Shown here in pieces: positions 33,483 through 45,600 of a stretch of 64,000 bases of DNA (position 1 is its first letter; each line of letters begins with the position of its first letter). Both the position numbers and the translations under genes were made by a program. The notes below the pieces were generated by a model. It ran no database searches, had not been told where the DNA came from, and saw only the letters and a program-made list of their open reading frames with translations. Source of the stretch: Arhodomonas aquaeolei DSM 8974 (lineage in GTDB: Bacteria > Pseudomonadota > Gammaproteobacteria > Nitrococcales > Nitrococcaceae); assembly GCF_000374645.1 (NCBI RefSeq), contig NZ_KB894810.1:1-64000 (forward strand). Reading direction: 5' to 3'.

Positions 33483-33510
33483 ATGATACCCCATCACCGC
33501 GTTCAGTGAA
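33483..33510 (-). promoter_or_regulatory. tRNA-Pro promoter candidate
   Basis: Minus-strand -35 TTCACT (33510-33505), 16-bp spacer, -10 TATCAT (33488-33483), then CTCGCGCG before the tRNA. The GC-rich discriminator fits stable-RNA promoters. Confidence 0.5.
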
Positions 33511-33524
33511 AGGCGCTGCGGCGC

Positions 33525-33881
33525 TCAGCGCCGCAGCGCGGAGAGCACGTCCTCCAGCTCCGAGCGGATCTGGCGGATCACCTGCTGCCCCTGGTTGAGG
33601 TCCTGGCGGGCGTCGTCGCCGGCAAGCTTCTGCCGGGCGCCGCCGATGGTGAACCCCTCCTGGTAGAGCAGCGTGCGGATCTGGCGGATCAGCATCACGT
33701 CCTGGCGCTGGTAGTAGCGGCGGTTCCCCCGGCGCTTGACCGGCTTGAGCTGGGGGAACTCCTGCTCCCAGTAGCGCAGCACGTGCGGCTTGACCGCGCA
33801 GAGCTCGCTCACCTCACCGATGGCGAAGTAACGCTTCGCCGGGATCGGCGGCAGCTCGTCATTGCTTGTCGTGTCCAGCAT
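33525..33881 (-). CDS. MerR-family transcriptional regulator (ihfA-linked)
   Basis: A 118-residue protein with a winged-helix MerR DNA-binding domain ([25 protein letters not shown], residues ~18-42, [13 protein letters not shown] near 52). A short C-terminal coiled coil carries no metal-binding cysteines. It overlaps ihfA by 23 bp and is the usual last protein gene of the pheST-ihfA cluster in Gammaproteobacteria. Its target is not established. Confidence 0.92.
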   Translation of the reverse strand: MLDTTSNDELPPIPAKRYFAIGEVSELCAVKPHVLRYWEQEFPQLKPVKRRGNRRYYQRQDVMLIRQIRTLLYQEGFTIGGARQKLAGDDARQDLNQGQQVIRQIRSELEDVLSALRR

Positions 33882-34161
33882 AGGCCTCGACCCGCGACTT
33901 CAGTTTCTGTCCCGGCCGGAAGGTCACCACGCGACGCGCGGAGATCGGGATCTCCTCGCCCGTCTTGGGGTTGCGCCCCGGCCGCTGGTTCTTGTCCCGC
34001 AGATCAAAATTGCCGAATCCGGAGAGCTTGACCGGCACGCCGCGCTCCAGGGCGGAGCGGATCTCCTCGAAGAAGCTCTCCACGAGCTCCTTCGCCTCGC
34101 GCTTGTTCAGTCCCACCTCCTCGAACAGGCGCTCGGCCATGTCGGCCTTGGTCAGTGCCAT
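33859..34161 (-). CDS. ihfA: integration host factor alpha subunit
   Basis: A 100-residue HU/IHF-fold protein with the beta-arm segment [21 protein letters not shown] and the conserved [13 protein letters not shown]. It binds and bends DNA as a heterodimer with IhfB. It follows pheT by 7 bp, the standard gammaproteobacterial order, so it is probably cotranscribed with pheST. Confidence 0.97.
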   Translation of the reverse strand: MALTKADMAERLFEEVGLNKREAKELVESFFEEIRSALERGVPVKLSGFGNFDLRDKNQRPGRNPKTGEEIPISARRVVTFRPGQKLKSRVEAYAGHDKQ

Positions 34162-34168
34162 CGTCGAT

Positions 34169-36547
34169 TCACTCCCTAAGCGATGCGTTGAGTTCGGTAC
34201 GCAGCCGTTCGATCACGCCCGCGATGCAGCCCTCCACGTCAGCATCGGTTAGCGTGCGCCCGGAATCCTGCAAAATCAAGCCGATAGCCAGGCTCTTGCG
34301 CCCCTCGGGGACACCCCGGCCGCGGTAGACGTCGAAGACGGCGAGATCGCGCAGCCACTCGCCGGCGCTCTCGGCGATCAGCCGCCGCAGTGTGCCCGCG
34401 GCGACATCGTCGTCGACCACGACGGCGAGGTCGCGGCGGATGGAGGGATAGCGCGACAGCGGCTCGAAGGCCGGTACCCGAGCTGCATCCAGCGCGGCGA
34501 GCTCGATCTCGAAGACGTAGCTACGACCGGCGAGCTCCAGGCGCCCTTCGAGGTCCGGATGTATCGCGCCGATCCAACCCGCCGGCCGGCCGTCACGCAG
34601 CACACGAGCACTCTGCCCCGGGTGCAGCGCCGGGTGCTCGGCCGGCTCGAAGGTGAAGGAGTCCGGCACCCCCGTAAGCGCCATCAGGGCCTCGACGTCG
34701 CCCTTGATGTCGAAGAAGTCCAGGGGCCGGGACCCGCCATCCCAGTGCTCGCCGGCGGCGTTGCCCGTGGCGATGCCGGCGAGCACCGGCGTCTGCTCCA
34801 GGGTCGCGCCGTCGCTGCCGCGGAAACGCAGGCCGGACTCGAACAGCCGCACCCGCGGGCTCTGCCGGTTCTGGTTATACACGGCCGCGCGTACCAGCCC
34901 GGGCCAGAGGCTCGTGCGCATCACCGCCAGCTCCTCGGACAGGGGGTTGGCGAGCGCCAGGGCCTCGGAGTCCGGGTCCAGGGACTCGTCGAGCTCCCGG
35001 GCGACGAAGCTGTAGGTGATCGCCTCCTGGTAGTCCCGGTCCACCAGTGCCCGGCGCAGGCGCCGCAGACCGAGCCGCGTCTCCGGCTGCGGGCTCATCG
35101 CCAGCGGGGCCGGCGTGCGCTTGACCGGGATGCTGTCATAGCCGCGGATACGCGCGATCTCCTCGACCAGGTCCTCCTCTCTGGCGATGTCGAAGCGCCA
35201 GGTCGGCGGGGTGACGGACCACTCGTGCGCCTCACCGGCCACTGCCATCCCGAGACGCTCGAGGATGTCGCGCATCTCGGCCTCCGGCGTATCCGTGCCC
35301 AGCAGCCGGTTGACCCGGCCCGGACGCAGGCGGACCGGCGGCCGTACCGGCAGCGCCCCCTCGTCCACCGCCTCGCCCGCGGGCCCCGCCTCGCCGCCGG
35401 CGATGGCGGTGAGCAGCGCCGTCGCGCGCTCCATGGCCCGGGCCGGCAGCGCCGGGTCGACACCACGCTCGAACCGGTGCGAGGAATCGGTGTGCAGACC
35501 GTGGGCACGGGCCCGTCCTGCGATCGCGTCGGGGGCGAAGAATGCGGCCTCCAGGAACACGTCCCGGGTGCCCTCGCCGACGGCGGTGTCGGCCCCGCCC
35601 ATGATCCCCGCCATGGCCACCGCGCGCTCGTCGTCGGCGATGACCAGCGTCTCCGGGTCCAGGGTGACGGTGTCACCGTTGAGCAGCGCCAGGCGCTCGC
35701 CGGACGCCGCCATGCGCACATGAATGCCGCCCCTGAGCGTCGCCAGATCGAAGGCGTGCATCGGCTGCCCGAGCTCGAGCATGACGTAGTTGGTGACGTC
35801 CACGGCCACGGACAGCGGGCGCACACCGGCACGGCGCAGGCGCTCGCGCATCCATACCGGCGTCTCCGCGGCCGTGTCCACGCCGCGCACGATCCGCCCG
35901 AGATAACGCGGGCAGGCGGCGGGGGCGTCCAGCCGCACGGGGAAGGAATCGGTCAGCGCGGGACTGACGGTGCCGGCAGCCGGGTCGGTAACCTCGCAAC
36001 GGCCGATCACGCCCACTTCACGGGCGACACCGGCCATGCCGAGGCAGTCGCTGCGGTTCGGTGTGAGGTCGACCTCGATGACGGTGTCGTCGAGGCCGAG
36101 ATACTCGCGCAGGTCGGCACCTGTCGGCGCCGAGCCGGGCAACTCCATCAGGCCGGCCGCGTCCTCGGAGAGGCCGAGCTCGCGGGCCGAGCAGAGCATG
36201 CCGTGGGATGCCACGCCCCTGAGCTTGGTACGCCGGATGCGGAAGTCGCCGGGCAGCACCGCGCCGATTCGTGCGAACGGCGCCTTCAGGCCGACACGGA
36301 CGTTGGGTGCGCCGCAGACCACCGTCTGCTCGTCCTCGCCGTCGGCAACGGTGCATACGCTGAGCCGGTCGGCATCGGGGTGCGGCTCGCAGGCGACGAC
36401 CTCACCGACGACCAGCCCGGTGAACGGCGGAGCCGCCGGCTCGACGGCGTCCACCTCCAGGCCGGCCATGGTCAGGCGGTGCCCCAATTCGGCCGTGGTC
36501 TCGGGGAGTGTTACCCACTCGCGCAGCCACTGCTCACTGATCCTCAT
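34169..36547 (-). CDS. pheT: phenylalanine--tRNA ligase beta subunit
   Basis: A 792-residue subunit of normal length. Domains in order: N-terminal ([12 protein letters not shown]), EMAP/OB tRNA-binding domain (about 40-150), B3/B4 editing domain, B5 domain, catalytic-like core and the C-terminal FDX-ACB anticodon-binding domain ([15 protein letters not shown] near 700). It forms alpha2-beta2 PheRS with PheS and edits mischarged Tyr. It lies 36 bp after pheS. Confidence 0.97.
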   Translation of the reverse strand: MRISEQWLREWVTLPETTAELGHRLTMAGLEVDAVEPAAPPFTGLVVGEVVACEPHPDADRLSVCTVADGEDEQTVVCGAPNVRVGLKAPFARIGAVLPGDFRIRRTKLRGVASHGMLCSARELGLSEDAAGLMELPGSAPTGADLREYLGLDDTVIEVDLTPNRSDCLGMAGVAREVGVIGRCEVTDPAAGTVSPALTDSFPVRLDAPAACPRYLGRIVRGVDTAAETPVWMRERLRRAGVRPLSVAVDVTNYVMLELGQPMHAFDLATLRGGIHVRMAASGERLALLNGDTVTLDPETLVIADDERAVAMAGIMGGADTAVGEGTRDVFLEAAFFAPDAIAGRARAHGLHTDSSHRFERGVDPALPARAMERATALLTAIAGGEAGPAGEAVDEGALPVRPPVRLRPGRVNRLLGTDTPEAEMRDILERLGMAVAGEAHEWSVTPPTWRFDIAREEDLVEEIARIRGYDSIPVKRTPAPLAMSPQPETRLGLRRLRRALVDRDYQEAITYSFVARELDESLDPDSEALALANPLSEELAVMRTSLWPGLVRAAVYNQNRQSPRVRLFESGLRFRGSDGATLEQTPVLAGIATGNAAGEHWDGGSRPLDFFDIKGDVEALMALTGVPDSFTFEPAEHPALHPGQSARVLRDGRPAGWIGAIHPDLEGRLELAGRSYVFEIELAALDAARVPAFEPLSRYPSIRRDLAVVVDDDVAAGTLRRLIAESAGEWLRDLAVFDVYRGRGVPEGRKSLAIGLILQDSGRTLTDADVEGCIAGVIERLRTELNASLRE

Positions 36548-36583
36548 GCGATGCCCCTGGTGTGTTGATCGAGTGCCCGCCGC

Positions 36584-38063
<1,480 letters not shown>

Positions 38064-38093
38064 CGTGTTGTCTCCCGAATGATTCCCTCTGGT

Positions 38094-38291
38094 TTACGAG
38101 TACGGCAGCATGCGACGGATCATGGCGGTATCCTGTTCCGCCACGAGGGTCGGCGCACGCAGGCCGCGCTTACGCTTCATATCCTTCTTGGTCAGGATAT
38201 GGTTGTGGAAGGCCTGGGCGCGCTTGAAACGGCCCGAACCGGTCTTCCGGAAGCGCTTCGCGGCGCCGCGGTTGGTCTTGATCTTCGGCAT
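38094..38291 (-). CDS. rpmI: 50S ribosomal protein L35
   Basis: A 65-residue protein of standard length ([19 protein letters not shown], then [13 protein letters not shown]). GCGGAGA precedes the ATG. A strong terminator ends only about 20 bp upstream of the start codon, so rpmI-rplT expression depends on read-through or on an upstream internal promoter. Confidence 0.99.
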   Translation of the reverse strand: MPKIKTNRGAAKRFRKTGSGRFKRAQAFHNHILTKKDMKRKRGLRAPTLVAEQDTAMIRRMLPYS

Positions 38292-38310
38292 TGCCTGATC
38301 TCCGCTTTCT

Positions 38311-38341
38311 CAAACAAAAACCCCTGGCGGAACCGCCAGGG
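38311..38341 (-). terminator. intrinsic terminator between infC and rpmI (possible L20-linked attenuator)
   Basis: On the minus strand CCCTGGCGG (38341-38333) pairs with CCGCCAGGG (38330-38322) around two bases and is followed by GTTTTTGTTT. It is a strong intrinsic terminator inside the translation operon, 20 bp before the rpmI start. In Firmicutes, L20 controls this operon by attenuation; in E. coli control is translational. The position here suggests regulated termination. Confidence 0.85.
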
Positions 38342-38373
38342 ATTCTCGGTGCTCGCCCGCCGGCGTTACGGGG

Positions 38374-38934
38374 CTACTTGCCCTTGCGCGGCGAGAGCAT
38401 CATCACCATCAGCCGCCCTTCCATCTTGGGCCGCTGATCGACGGTGGCCTCTTCCTCGAGGTCCTGCTCGACACGCTGGAGCAGCTGCAGGCCCAGTTCC
38501 TGGTGGGCCATCTCCCGGCCCCGGAAACGCAGCGTGATCTTCACCTTGTCCCCCTCTTCGAGGAACCGGCGCACGTTGCGCAGCTTGACGTCATAGTCCC
38601 CCTGGTCGGTACCCGGGCGGAACTTGACCTCCTTGACCTGGATCTGCTTTTGCTTCTTGCGCGCAGCCTGCTGTTTTTTCTGCTGTTCGAACTTCCACTT
38701 GCCATGATCCATGATCCGGCAGACGGGCGGATCGGCATTGGCGTCGAGCTCGACCAGGTCCAGCTCCGCTTCCTCTGCCCTGGCAAGGGCGTCCCGGGTG
38801 TCCATGACCCCGACCTGCTCGCCGTTCTCGTCGATCAGGCGGACATTGGGGACACGGATATCACGATTGACCCTGCGATTGTCGCCCGCACTCGGCTGCT
38901 GCCGACGGGCCCCCGGTTTTCTACGGATAGCGAT
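38374..38934 (-). CDS. infC: translation initiation factor IF-3, ATC start codon
   Basis: A 186-residue IF3 with N-domain [18 protein letters not shown] and C-domain [18 protein letters not shown]. No ATG, GTG or TTG precedes the conserved N-terminus in frame: a TGA lies just upstream at 38940-38938 (the thrS stop). The first usable codon is ATC at 38934, seven bases after GGAGGG. Infrequent initiation codons (ATT in E. coli) are typical of infC and allow IF3 to repress its own translation. An ATG at 38805 would delete conserved residues. Three bases separate it from thrS. Confidence 0.93.
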   Translation of the reverse strand: MAIRRKPGARRQQPSAGDNRRVNRDIRVPNVRLIDENGEQVGVMDTRDALARAEEAELDLVELDANADPPVCRIMDHGKWKFEQQKKQQAARKKQKQIQVKEVKFRPGTDQGDYDVKLRNVRRFLEEGDKVKITLRFRGREMAHQELGLQLLQRVEQDLEEEATVDQRPKMEGRLMVMMLSPRKGK

Positions 38935-38937
38935 GCT

Positions 38938-40863
38938 TCAACCCTCCGAAGCCGTTCGACCGAGCCGCGCACGCTCCATTTCGAGGCGCTCGATGAACGC
39001 ATCGAGCGACATCCCGCCTAGGTCCTTGCCCTCGCGGGTGCGCACGGCAACGGTGCTGGATTCCACTTCTTTATCGCCCACTACCAACAGGTAGGGCACA
39101 CGATGAATCGTGTGCTCGCGAATTTTAAAGCCGATCTTCTCGTTCCTCAAGTCGACGCCGGCGCGAAACCCCCGGCCGATCAGCTGTTTCTCGACTTCGC
39201 GGGCGTAGGCGGCCTGGCGGTCGGTGATATTGAGCACCACCGCCTGGGAGGGAGCGAGCCACACCGGCCAGTCACCGCCGTAATGCTCGGTGAGCACGCC
39301 GATGAAGCGCTCGAAGGAGCCGAAGATCGCGCGATGGAGCATCACCGGCACGTGGCGGGTGCCGTCCTCGCCGACATAGTCCGCACCGAGACGCCCGGGC
39401 ATGGAGAAGTCCACCTGCATGGTGCCGCACTGCCAGACGCGGTTGAGGCAGTCGCGCATGGACAGCTCGATCTTGGGGCCGTAGAACGCCCCTTCGCCCG
39501 GGTTGACGGTCCAGTCGTAGCCCTTGGCATCCAGGGCGTCGGCCAGGGCCTTTTCCGCCTTGTCCCAGGCCTCGTCCGAGCCCACACGCTGCTCCGGGCG
39601 GGTGGACAGCGCCACCGCCACGTCGTCGAAGCCGAAGTCGCGGTAGACCTCGAAGGCGAGGTCGAGGAACGCCGAGACCTCGTCCTGGATCTGGCCCTCG
39701 GTGCAGAAGATGTGCGCGTCGTCCTGGGTGAAGTTACGCACCCGCATGAGTCCGTGGAGCGTACCCGAGGGCTCGTTGCGGTGGCAGGAGCCGAACTCCG
39801 AGAGGCGCAGCGGCAGGTCCCGGTAGCTCTTCAGCCCCTGGTTGTAGACCTGGATGTGGGCCGGGCAGTTCATCGGCTTGACCGCGTAGTCCCGGCTCTC
39901 GGACTCCGTGGTGAACATGTCGTCGCGGAACTTCTCCCAGTGCCCGGAACGCTCCCAGAGGCTGCGGTCAAGCAGCTGGGGCGTGCGGATCTCCTGGTAG
40001 CCGTGGGCGTCCAGGCGGCGGCGCAGATAGTCCTGCAGGACCTGGTAGACGCGCCAGCCGTTGGGGTGCCAGAACACCATTCCAGGGGCCTCCTCCTGGA
40101 GGTGGAACAGCCCCTGGTTGCGCGCGATGCGCCGGTGGTCGCGCTTCTTGGCCTCCTCGAGGAAGGTCAGGTAGCGCTTGAGCGCCTTGCGCTCGGCCCA
40201 GGCCGTGCCGTAAACGCGGTTGAGCATCTCGTTGTCGGCGTCGCCGCGCCAGTACGCCCCGGCCAGCTTGGTGAGCTTGAACGCCTTGCAGAAGCGCGTA
40301 TTCGGCACGTGCGGACCGATGCACATGTCGATGTACTCCTGGTGGTAGTACAGCGCCATGGACTCGACGTCCGGCATGTCCTCCACCAGGGCGACCTTGT
40401 AGGACTCGCCGCGCTCGCGGAAGATGCGCAGCACCTCGTCCCGCGGGGTGACGCGCTTGACGACGTCGTACTCCTGGTCGATGAGCTCGGCCATGCGCTG
40501 CTCGATGGCCTCGACGTCCTCCGGCGTGAAGCCCGGCTCGTAGTGGACGTCGTAGTAGAAGCCGTCCTCGATGACCGGGCCGATGGCCATCTGCGCCTCG
40601 GGATAGAGCTGCTTGACCGCCTGCCCGAGCATGTGCGCGCAGGAATGGCGGATGATCTCCAGGCCGGCCTCGTCCTTCGGAGTGACGATCTCCAGCGACG
40701 CGTCCGCCTCGATGAGGTCGCAGGCGTCGCGGAGCTCGCCGTCGACGCGCCCGGCGAGGGTCGACTTCGCCAGTCCCGGGCCGATGTCCCGCGCCACGTC
40801 CATGACGCTCACCGGCCGGTCGTAACGGCGCTCACTGCCATCGGGGAGGGTGATTACGGGCAT
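38938..40863 (-). CDS. thrS: threonine--tRNA ligase
   Basis: A 641-residue ThrRS: TGS domain (1-60, [18 protein letters not shown]), editing domain with [11 protein letters not shown] near 77, catalytic core with zinc ligand Cys in [11 protein letters not shown] and motif 2 [15 protein letters not shown], and a C-terminal anticodon domain (ITDRQAAYA near 550). ATG 40863 has GGAG upstream; an in-frame extension reaches into the tRNA-Val gene and is rejected. The leader contains a hairpin resembling the E. coli thrS operator, implying autoregulation. Confidence 0.98.
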   Translation of the reverse strand: MPVITLPDGSERRYDRPVSVMDVARDIGPGLAKSTLAGRVDGELRDACDLIEADASLEIVTPKDEAGLEIIRHSCAHMLGQAVKQLYPEAQMAIGPVIEDGFYYDVHYEPGFTPEDVEAIEQRMAELIDQEYDVVKRVTPRDEVLRIFRERGESYKVALVEDMPDVESMALYYHQEYIDMCIGPHVPNTRFCKAFKLTKLAGAYWRGDADNEMLNRVYGTAWAERKALKRYLTFLEEAKKRDHRRIARNQGLFHLQEEAPGMVFWHPNGWRVYQVLQDYLRRRLDAHGYQEIRTPQLLDRSLWERSGHWEKFRDDMFTTESESRDYAVKPMNCPAHIQVYNQGLKSYRDLPLRLSEFGSCHRNEPSGTLHGLMRVRNFTQDDAHIFCTEGQIQDEVSAFLDLAFEVYRDFGFDDVAVALSTRPEQRVGSDEAWDKAEKALADALDAKGYDWTVNPGEGAFYGPKIELSMRDCLNRVWQCGTMQVDFSMPGRLGADYVGEDGTRHVPVMLHRAIFGSFERFIGVLTEHYGGDWPVWLAPSQAVVLNITDRQAAYAREVEKQLIGRGFRAGVDLRNEKIGFKIREHTIHRVPYLLVVGDKEVESSTVAVRTREGKDLGGMSLDAFIERLEMERARLGRTASEG

Positions 40864-40880
40864 GCGTTCGCTCCACAGTG

Positions 40881-40901
40881 GTGGCCTATACGAGGGGCCA
40901 C
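40881..40901 (-). promoter_or_regulatory. thrS leader hairpin mimicking the tRNA-Thr anticodon arm
   Basis: On the minus strand GTGGCC (40901-40896), loop CCTCGTATA, GGCCAC (40886-40881) form a perfect 6-bp stem whose 9-base loop displays CGT, a threonine anticodon. The stem ends 17 nt before the ATG, with GTGGAG in the single-stranded linker. In E. coli, ThrRS binds an operator hairpin with a CGU loop directly upstream of the Shine-Dalgarno. A second weaker stem CCGGC...GCCGG lies upstream, around 40908-40932. Confidence 0.7.
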
Positions 40902-40932
40902 ATGCATTTCCCGGCGGATCAGGGGTGCCGGC

Positions 40933-40967
40933 ATAAACAAAGAAAGCATCGCCGAATGGCGATGCTT
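40933..40967 (-). terminator. intrinsic terminator of the tRNA-Val transcript
   Basis: On the minus strand AAGCATCGCC (40967-40958) pairs with GGCGATGCTT (40953-40944) around ATTC, followed by TCTTTGTTTA. It begins 9 bp after the tRNA-Val end and separates it from thrS. Confidence 0.85.
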
Positions 40968-40976
40968 CCGGAATGC

Positions 40977-41052
40977 TGGTAGGCGCGAGTGGACTCGAAC
41001 CACCGACCCCCACCATGTCAAGGTGGTGCTCTAACCAGCTGAGCTACGCGCC
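40977..41052 (-). tRNA. tRNA-Val (anticodon GAC)
   Basis: A 76-nt cloverleaf on the minus strand. The acceptor is GGCGCGT/ACTCGCGCC region, the D arm AGCTCAGCTGGTTAGAGC, the anticodon stem-loop CCACC-TTGACAT-GGTGG with GAC, and the T loop GGTTCGAGTCC. CCA is encoded (40979-40977). It sits directly upstream of thrS, as in Pseudomonas. Confidence 0.96.
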
Positions 41053-41103
41053 TGTCTCGATGCAGGGCGGTATTCTACAGTCTTGCCGCCCGGTGTCAAA
41101 GCC

Positions 41104-42537
41104 TCAGGATCGCAGTGTGCCGGCGGTTTCCACCGCCAGGCGTCCCAGGGCCGCGATCGCCGTCTCCACCGCCTCGTCCCAGGGCACGGCGGCGTTGAGC
41201 CGAATGAACTGGCGAAACCCGCCGGCGGCGGAGAACAGGTGACCGGGCATCACGCCGATCCCCTCGGCCAGCGCCCGTTCGTGAAACACCGCCGCGTCCA
41301 CCCCGCCCGGCAATCCGACCCACAGCACGTAGCCGCCGCGCGGGCGGGTCACCGTCGTGCCCCGGGGGAAGGCACGGCTGATGGCCGCGATGAAGCGCTG
41401 CACCTGCTCGGCGTAGGCGCTCTGCAGCCGGCGGATGTGGCGCTCGTAGCCGCCGCTCGCCATGAACTCGGCCACCGCCATCTGGCAGATTGGGGGGCTG
41501 CTCACGCTGCTGAACGACTTGAGGAACTCGACGTCGTTCTCGAACCGCCCCGGCGCACACCAGCCCACCCGCAGCCCGGAACCGATGGACTTCGACGCCG
41601 AGGAGCAGTACAGCACCAGGCCATGCTCGTCGAAGGCCTTCGCCGCCCGCGGCCGGGTACGGTTGTAGTTGAGGTCGCCGAACTCGTCGTCCTCCACCAG
41701 GGGGATGCCGCGTGCGGCGAGCATCGCCACCAGCCGCTGCTTGGCCTCGTCGGGCATGGATGCGCCCACCGGGTTGCTGTTGGTGGTCACGAAGGCACAG
41801 GCGCGCACGTCCCACTGCTCCAGGGCGAGGGCCAGCGCCTCCAGGCTGACGCCGTCACGGGGGTCGGTGGGGATCTCCAGCGCCTTCATCCCCAGGGACT
41901 CGATCGCCTGGAGCAGGCCCACGTAGGCCGGCCCCTCGATGGCGATGGTGTCCCCCGGACGAGCCACGGTGCGAAGACAGAGATTGAGCGCCTCCTGGCA
42001 GCCGTTGGTGATCACCACCTCCCGCGGCGAGACGTGACAGCCGGCGTCGGCCAGCCGTTTCACCACCTCCTGGCGCAGGGCGTCGAGCCCGGGGGCGAAC
42101 CGCGCCATCACGATCTCGTCGATGTGGTGACGCGCCAGCCGCGAGAGGATCCGCTGGAGCTGGCGGCGGGGCAGGAACTCCGGCGCCGGCAGCGCCGCCC
42201 CCAGGTTGAGCACCCCGTCGGCCTCACAGCGCTGGAGCGCCGCAGTGGCCTCGTTGCGCACGGACACGGTGGTGGGCAGCACCGGCCCGTCGCCCATGGG
42301 GGGCTCGCCGGTGGCGGCCGCGACGGGATGACGGACATAGAAGCCCGACTGCGGGCGCGACTCCACCAGGCGCCGCGATTCCAGCAGCTCATAGGCGGCC
42401 TGCACCGTGGCGATGCTGACGCCACGCTGCCCCGCGAGCCCGCGGATGGAGGGCAGGCGCTCGCCCGGGCGGTACACGCCCTCGTCGATGCGCCGAGCCA
42501 CCTCGTCCGCGAGCTGGCGATAGAGGACCTCCGTCAT
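41104..42537 (-). CDS. MocR-type GntR regulator with aminotransferase domain
   Basis: A 477-residue fusion. The N-terminal winged helix (about 1-70, with LPSIRGLAGQRGVSIATVQAAYELL) is joined to a fold-type I aminotransferase domain. The PLP lysine is in CSSASKSIGSGLRVGW near 320, and the AspC-like VVITNGCQEAL and TTNSNPVGASM segments are present. MocR proteins sense PLP or amino compounds and regulate the adjacent gene. ATG 42537 has GGGAGGAG upstream. It is divergent from the indolepyruvate oxidoreductase gene, its probable target. Confidence 0.92.
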   Translation of the reverse strand: MTEVLYRQLADEVARRIDEGVYRPGERLPSIRGLAGQRGVSIATVQAAYELLESRRLVESRPQSGFYVRHPVAAATGEPPMGDGPVLPTTVSVRNEATAALQRCEADGVLNLGAALPAPEFLPRRQLQRILSRLARHHIDEIVMARFAPGLDALRQEVVKRLADAGCHVSPREVVITNGCQEALNLCLRTVARPGDTIAIEGPAYVGLLQAIESLGMKALEIPTDPRDGVSLEALALALEQWDVRACAFVTTNSNPVGASMPDEAKQRLVAMLAARGIPLVEDDEFGDLNYNRTRPRAAKAFDEHGLVLYCSSASKSIGSGLRVGWCAPGRFENDVEFLKSFSSVSSPPICQMAVAEFMASGGYERHIRRLQSAYAEQVQRFIAAISRAFPRGTTVTRPRGGYVLWVGLPGGVDAAVFHERALAEGIGVMPGHLFSAAGGFRQFIRLNAAVPWDEAVETAIAALGRLAVETAGTLRS

Positions 42538-42694
42538 GCCACTCCTCCCGGACCATGCAGTTGCCACCAAAAAGACCATTACAGCCGTCGGATTCGGAAA
42601 CTGTCATGGTTCAATTCACATTTTTTACATCTGCAAGGCCACACTACCCCAGCCTAGACTTCCGGTGAACTGGCGCGATCACGCGGAGGCAGCC
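42538..42694. promoter_or_regulatory. divergent promoter region of mocR-like gene and ior fusion
   Basis: A 157-bp gap. Its centre (about 42560-42640) is AT-rich, with TTTTTTACAT and CAATTCACAT stretches, in contrast to the flanking GC-rich genes. MocR-type repressors bind direct repeats in such gaps, but I could not define a convincing repeat or a full -35/-10 pair. Confidence 0.45.
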
Positions 42695-45600
42695 ATGTCC
42701 CGGCACATCCTCAACGGCAATGAGCTGGTCATCCAGGGCGGGCTGGAGGCCGGTTTCTCCCTGTACACGGGCTACCCCGGCTCGCCGCTGGCCGACTTCT
42801 TCACCGTCCTCCACGGTCACCGGGACGCGCTGGCCGAGCGAGGCATCCGGGTGACCCTGGCCAACAGCGAGGGCAACGCCGCCGCCATGGCCGCCGGCGC
42901 CAAGCAGGCGGGCCGCAGCACCCTGGTGGCCATGAAGTCCATGGGCCTGCAGGTCGCCGCGGACGCCCTGTCCGTGGGCAACTTCGCCAGCCCCGGCGAC
43001 ACCGAGCCCGACCCGGTCACCGGCGAGCCGCGCTGGCCGGGGGTGGTCGTGGTGGTGGGCGACGACCCGTGGTCCATGTCCACGGCCGCCCCGGTCGACT
43101 CCCGCTACCTCTACAAGCACCTGCACATGCCCTTCCTGGAGCCGGCCACCCCGCAGGAGCTCAAGGACTGGATCGGCCACGCGCTCACGCTCTCGCGGCG
43201 GACCTCTCTGTATGCCGGGGTGCTGCTCACCACGTTCATGGCAGAGGGCGGCGGACGCGTGGCGACCGGGGACTGGGCTGAGGTCCCCGGCGCCGCCACG
43301 GCCCTCGACCCGCGGGCGTTCGACCCGGCCCAGTGCGTGATGGTCCCGCCCCACTCCCACGGCGCCGACGTCCGCATGACCGAGGAGCGATTCCCCCGCG
43401 TGGTCCCCGCCCTGGAGACACTGGACCTGGACCGTGTCACCGGCGCGGCGGACGCCCGCATCGGCTTCATCAGCGCCGGCTCGGTGTACGAGACCCTGCA
43501 CCAGGTCATGGCGGACGGCGGCCACCTGGAGCACGTCTCGCTCTACAAGCTCGCCAGCTCCTGGCCGCTCACCCCGGCGCGGCTGCTGCCCTGGCTCCGG
43601 GGACTGGACACCGTGGTCGTGGTCGAGGAGAAACGCGGCTTCCTGGAGACCGAGCTCATCGAGTTCTGCCACGACCACGGCGTGTCCGTGCGCGTGCACG
43701 GCAAGACGTTCGCGGACGGTGAGCGCGGAGTGCCGGGCTTTCCGGCCCACGGTGGCCTGTCCTACGAGATCATCCGCGACAGGCTCAACGAGCTGACCGG
43801 TCTGCTCGGCATGCACGCCTGCCGGCTCGAGCCCGCCGGGACCACCCGGGTCGCCGGCACACTGCCGCCGCGGCTGCCCACGTTCTGCCCCGGCTGCCCA
43901 CACCGGGAGACCCTGTCACTGATGAAGGAGCTGCGCCGGAGCCTGGAGCGCGAGGGCGTGCGACTGCTCTCCCACGGCGACGTGGGCTGCTACTCGCTGT
44001 CCTTTCTGCCGCCTTTCGGGGAGATGCACGACATCAGCGCCATGGGTCAGGGCGGCGCGCTGGCCGCGGGCATGGACAGCTTCGCCGACAACCCCTCGGT
44101 GGTCCTGCTGGGGGACTCCACCTTCTTCCACACGGGGATGACGGCGATCTCCAGCTCCGTGCAGATGGGCCACGACATCACCTACATCGTGCTCGACAAC
44201 GACGTCACCGCGATGACCGGCCACCAGATGGACCCGCGCACGGGCCGCTCCGTCGAGGGCCGGCCCCGTCCGCGCCAGGACCTTAAAACGATCATCCGGG
44301 GCATGGGCCCGGCGGAGGTGCTGGAGGTCAACCCCAGCGACCGCTATTTCTACCGCAACGTGCTCGCGGAGACCGTCCGCCGGCCGGGCACCAAGGTGAT
44401 CATCTCCACCAAGGAGTGTGCGCTCACCTATCACGCCCGCCTGAAGGCCGCCGACCGCAAGCGTTTCGCCGACGGCGAGACCAAGCCCGAGCAGACGTTC
44501 TTCCGGATCAACACCTCCGCCTGCGAGGACTGCCGCGCCTGCATTGATGCCACCGGCTGTCCGGGGCTGTCCCAGACGGAGGACGCCTACGGCACGAAGA
44601 TGACGATCGACCCCCAGATCTGCGTCTCGGACGGTTACTGCACGCAGATCATGGCCTGCCCGAGCTTCGAGCGGGTGCGGGTGATCGACTACCACCCGAC
44701 GAAGTACTCGGCCCTCCCGGAGGTCGACACGGACAGCGCCCTGCCGGAACCCGCGGTGCGCAAGACCTTCGAGGATGTCATCGCCGGCAACGACTGGCGG
44801 GTGGTGGTGACCGGCGTCGGCGGTTCCGGCGTGACCACCATCTCGCGCGTGCTCGCCGAGGCGGCCACGGACATGAACGGCCACGACGGGCTGGGTTTCC
44901 GGTTCATGGACCAGAAGGGCCTGGCCCAGCGCAACGGCCGGGTCACCGGCCATCTCACGGTCCACCGCGAGGACCGCGCCGCCGGCCCGATCACCCCCAT
45001 GGGGACGGGGGACCTGGTCCTCTCGCCGGACCTCCTGGACGGCAGCGAGGCCGTCGGCTTCCTCGCCCCGCACGGTATCGCCGTGGTGGACGAGACCTTC
45101 CAGCTGCCGCTGTCGGTCATGCTCGACCGCGGCGAGGACGCGCCCGCGCCGACCGCCGCCGACATCCGCGGCCGGCTTCGTGAGGCGCTCGGCGAGCGCG
45201 CCCACCTCGCCGGCGCCCGTGCACTGACCCACCGCCTGCTCGGCCGCAACGTCTATGCCTCGGCCATGCTGCTGGGCGTTGCCTACCAGCAGGGGGGCAT
45301 GCCGTTCACCCTGCACAACCTCCGCGAGGCCTTCGCCCGCGCGGTGCCGGCAAGCGAGTTCGACGCGAACTGGCGGGCGTTCACCCTGGGCCGGCGATTC
45401 GTCGTCGAGGGTGCGGAGGCGATCGCCCGGACCTTCGGCGAGACGGCGGCACACGAGGACCCGCTGGCCCCCCTTCACGCGAGCCTGCGCGACGGCACCG
45501 CGCCCTGGGAGCGCAGCGGACGGCTCGCGAACGCCCTCGAGCGGGCGACCGACAGCCTCGCCGCACGCCTGCCGGAGATCGAGCGCGAACACCTCGGCCA

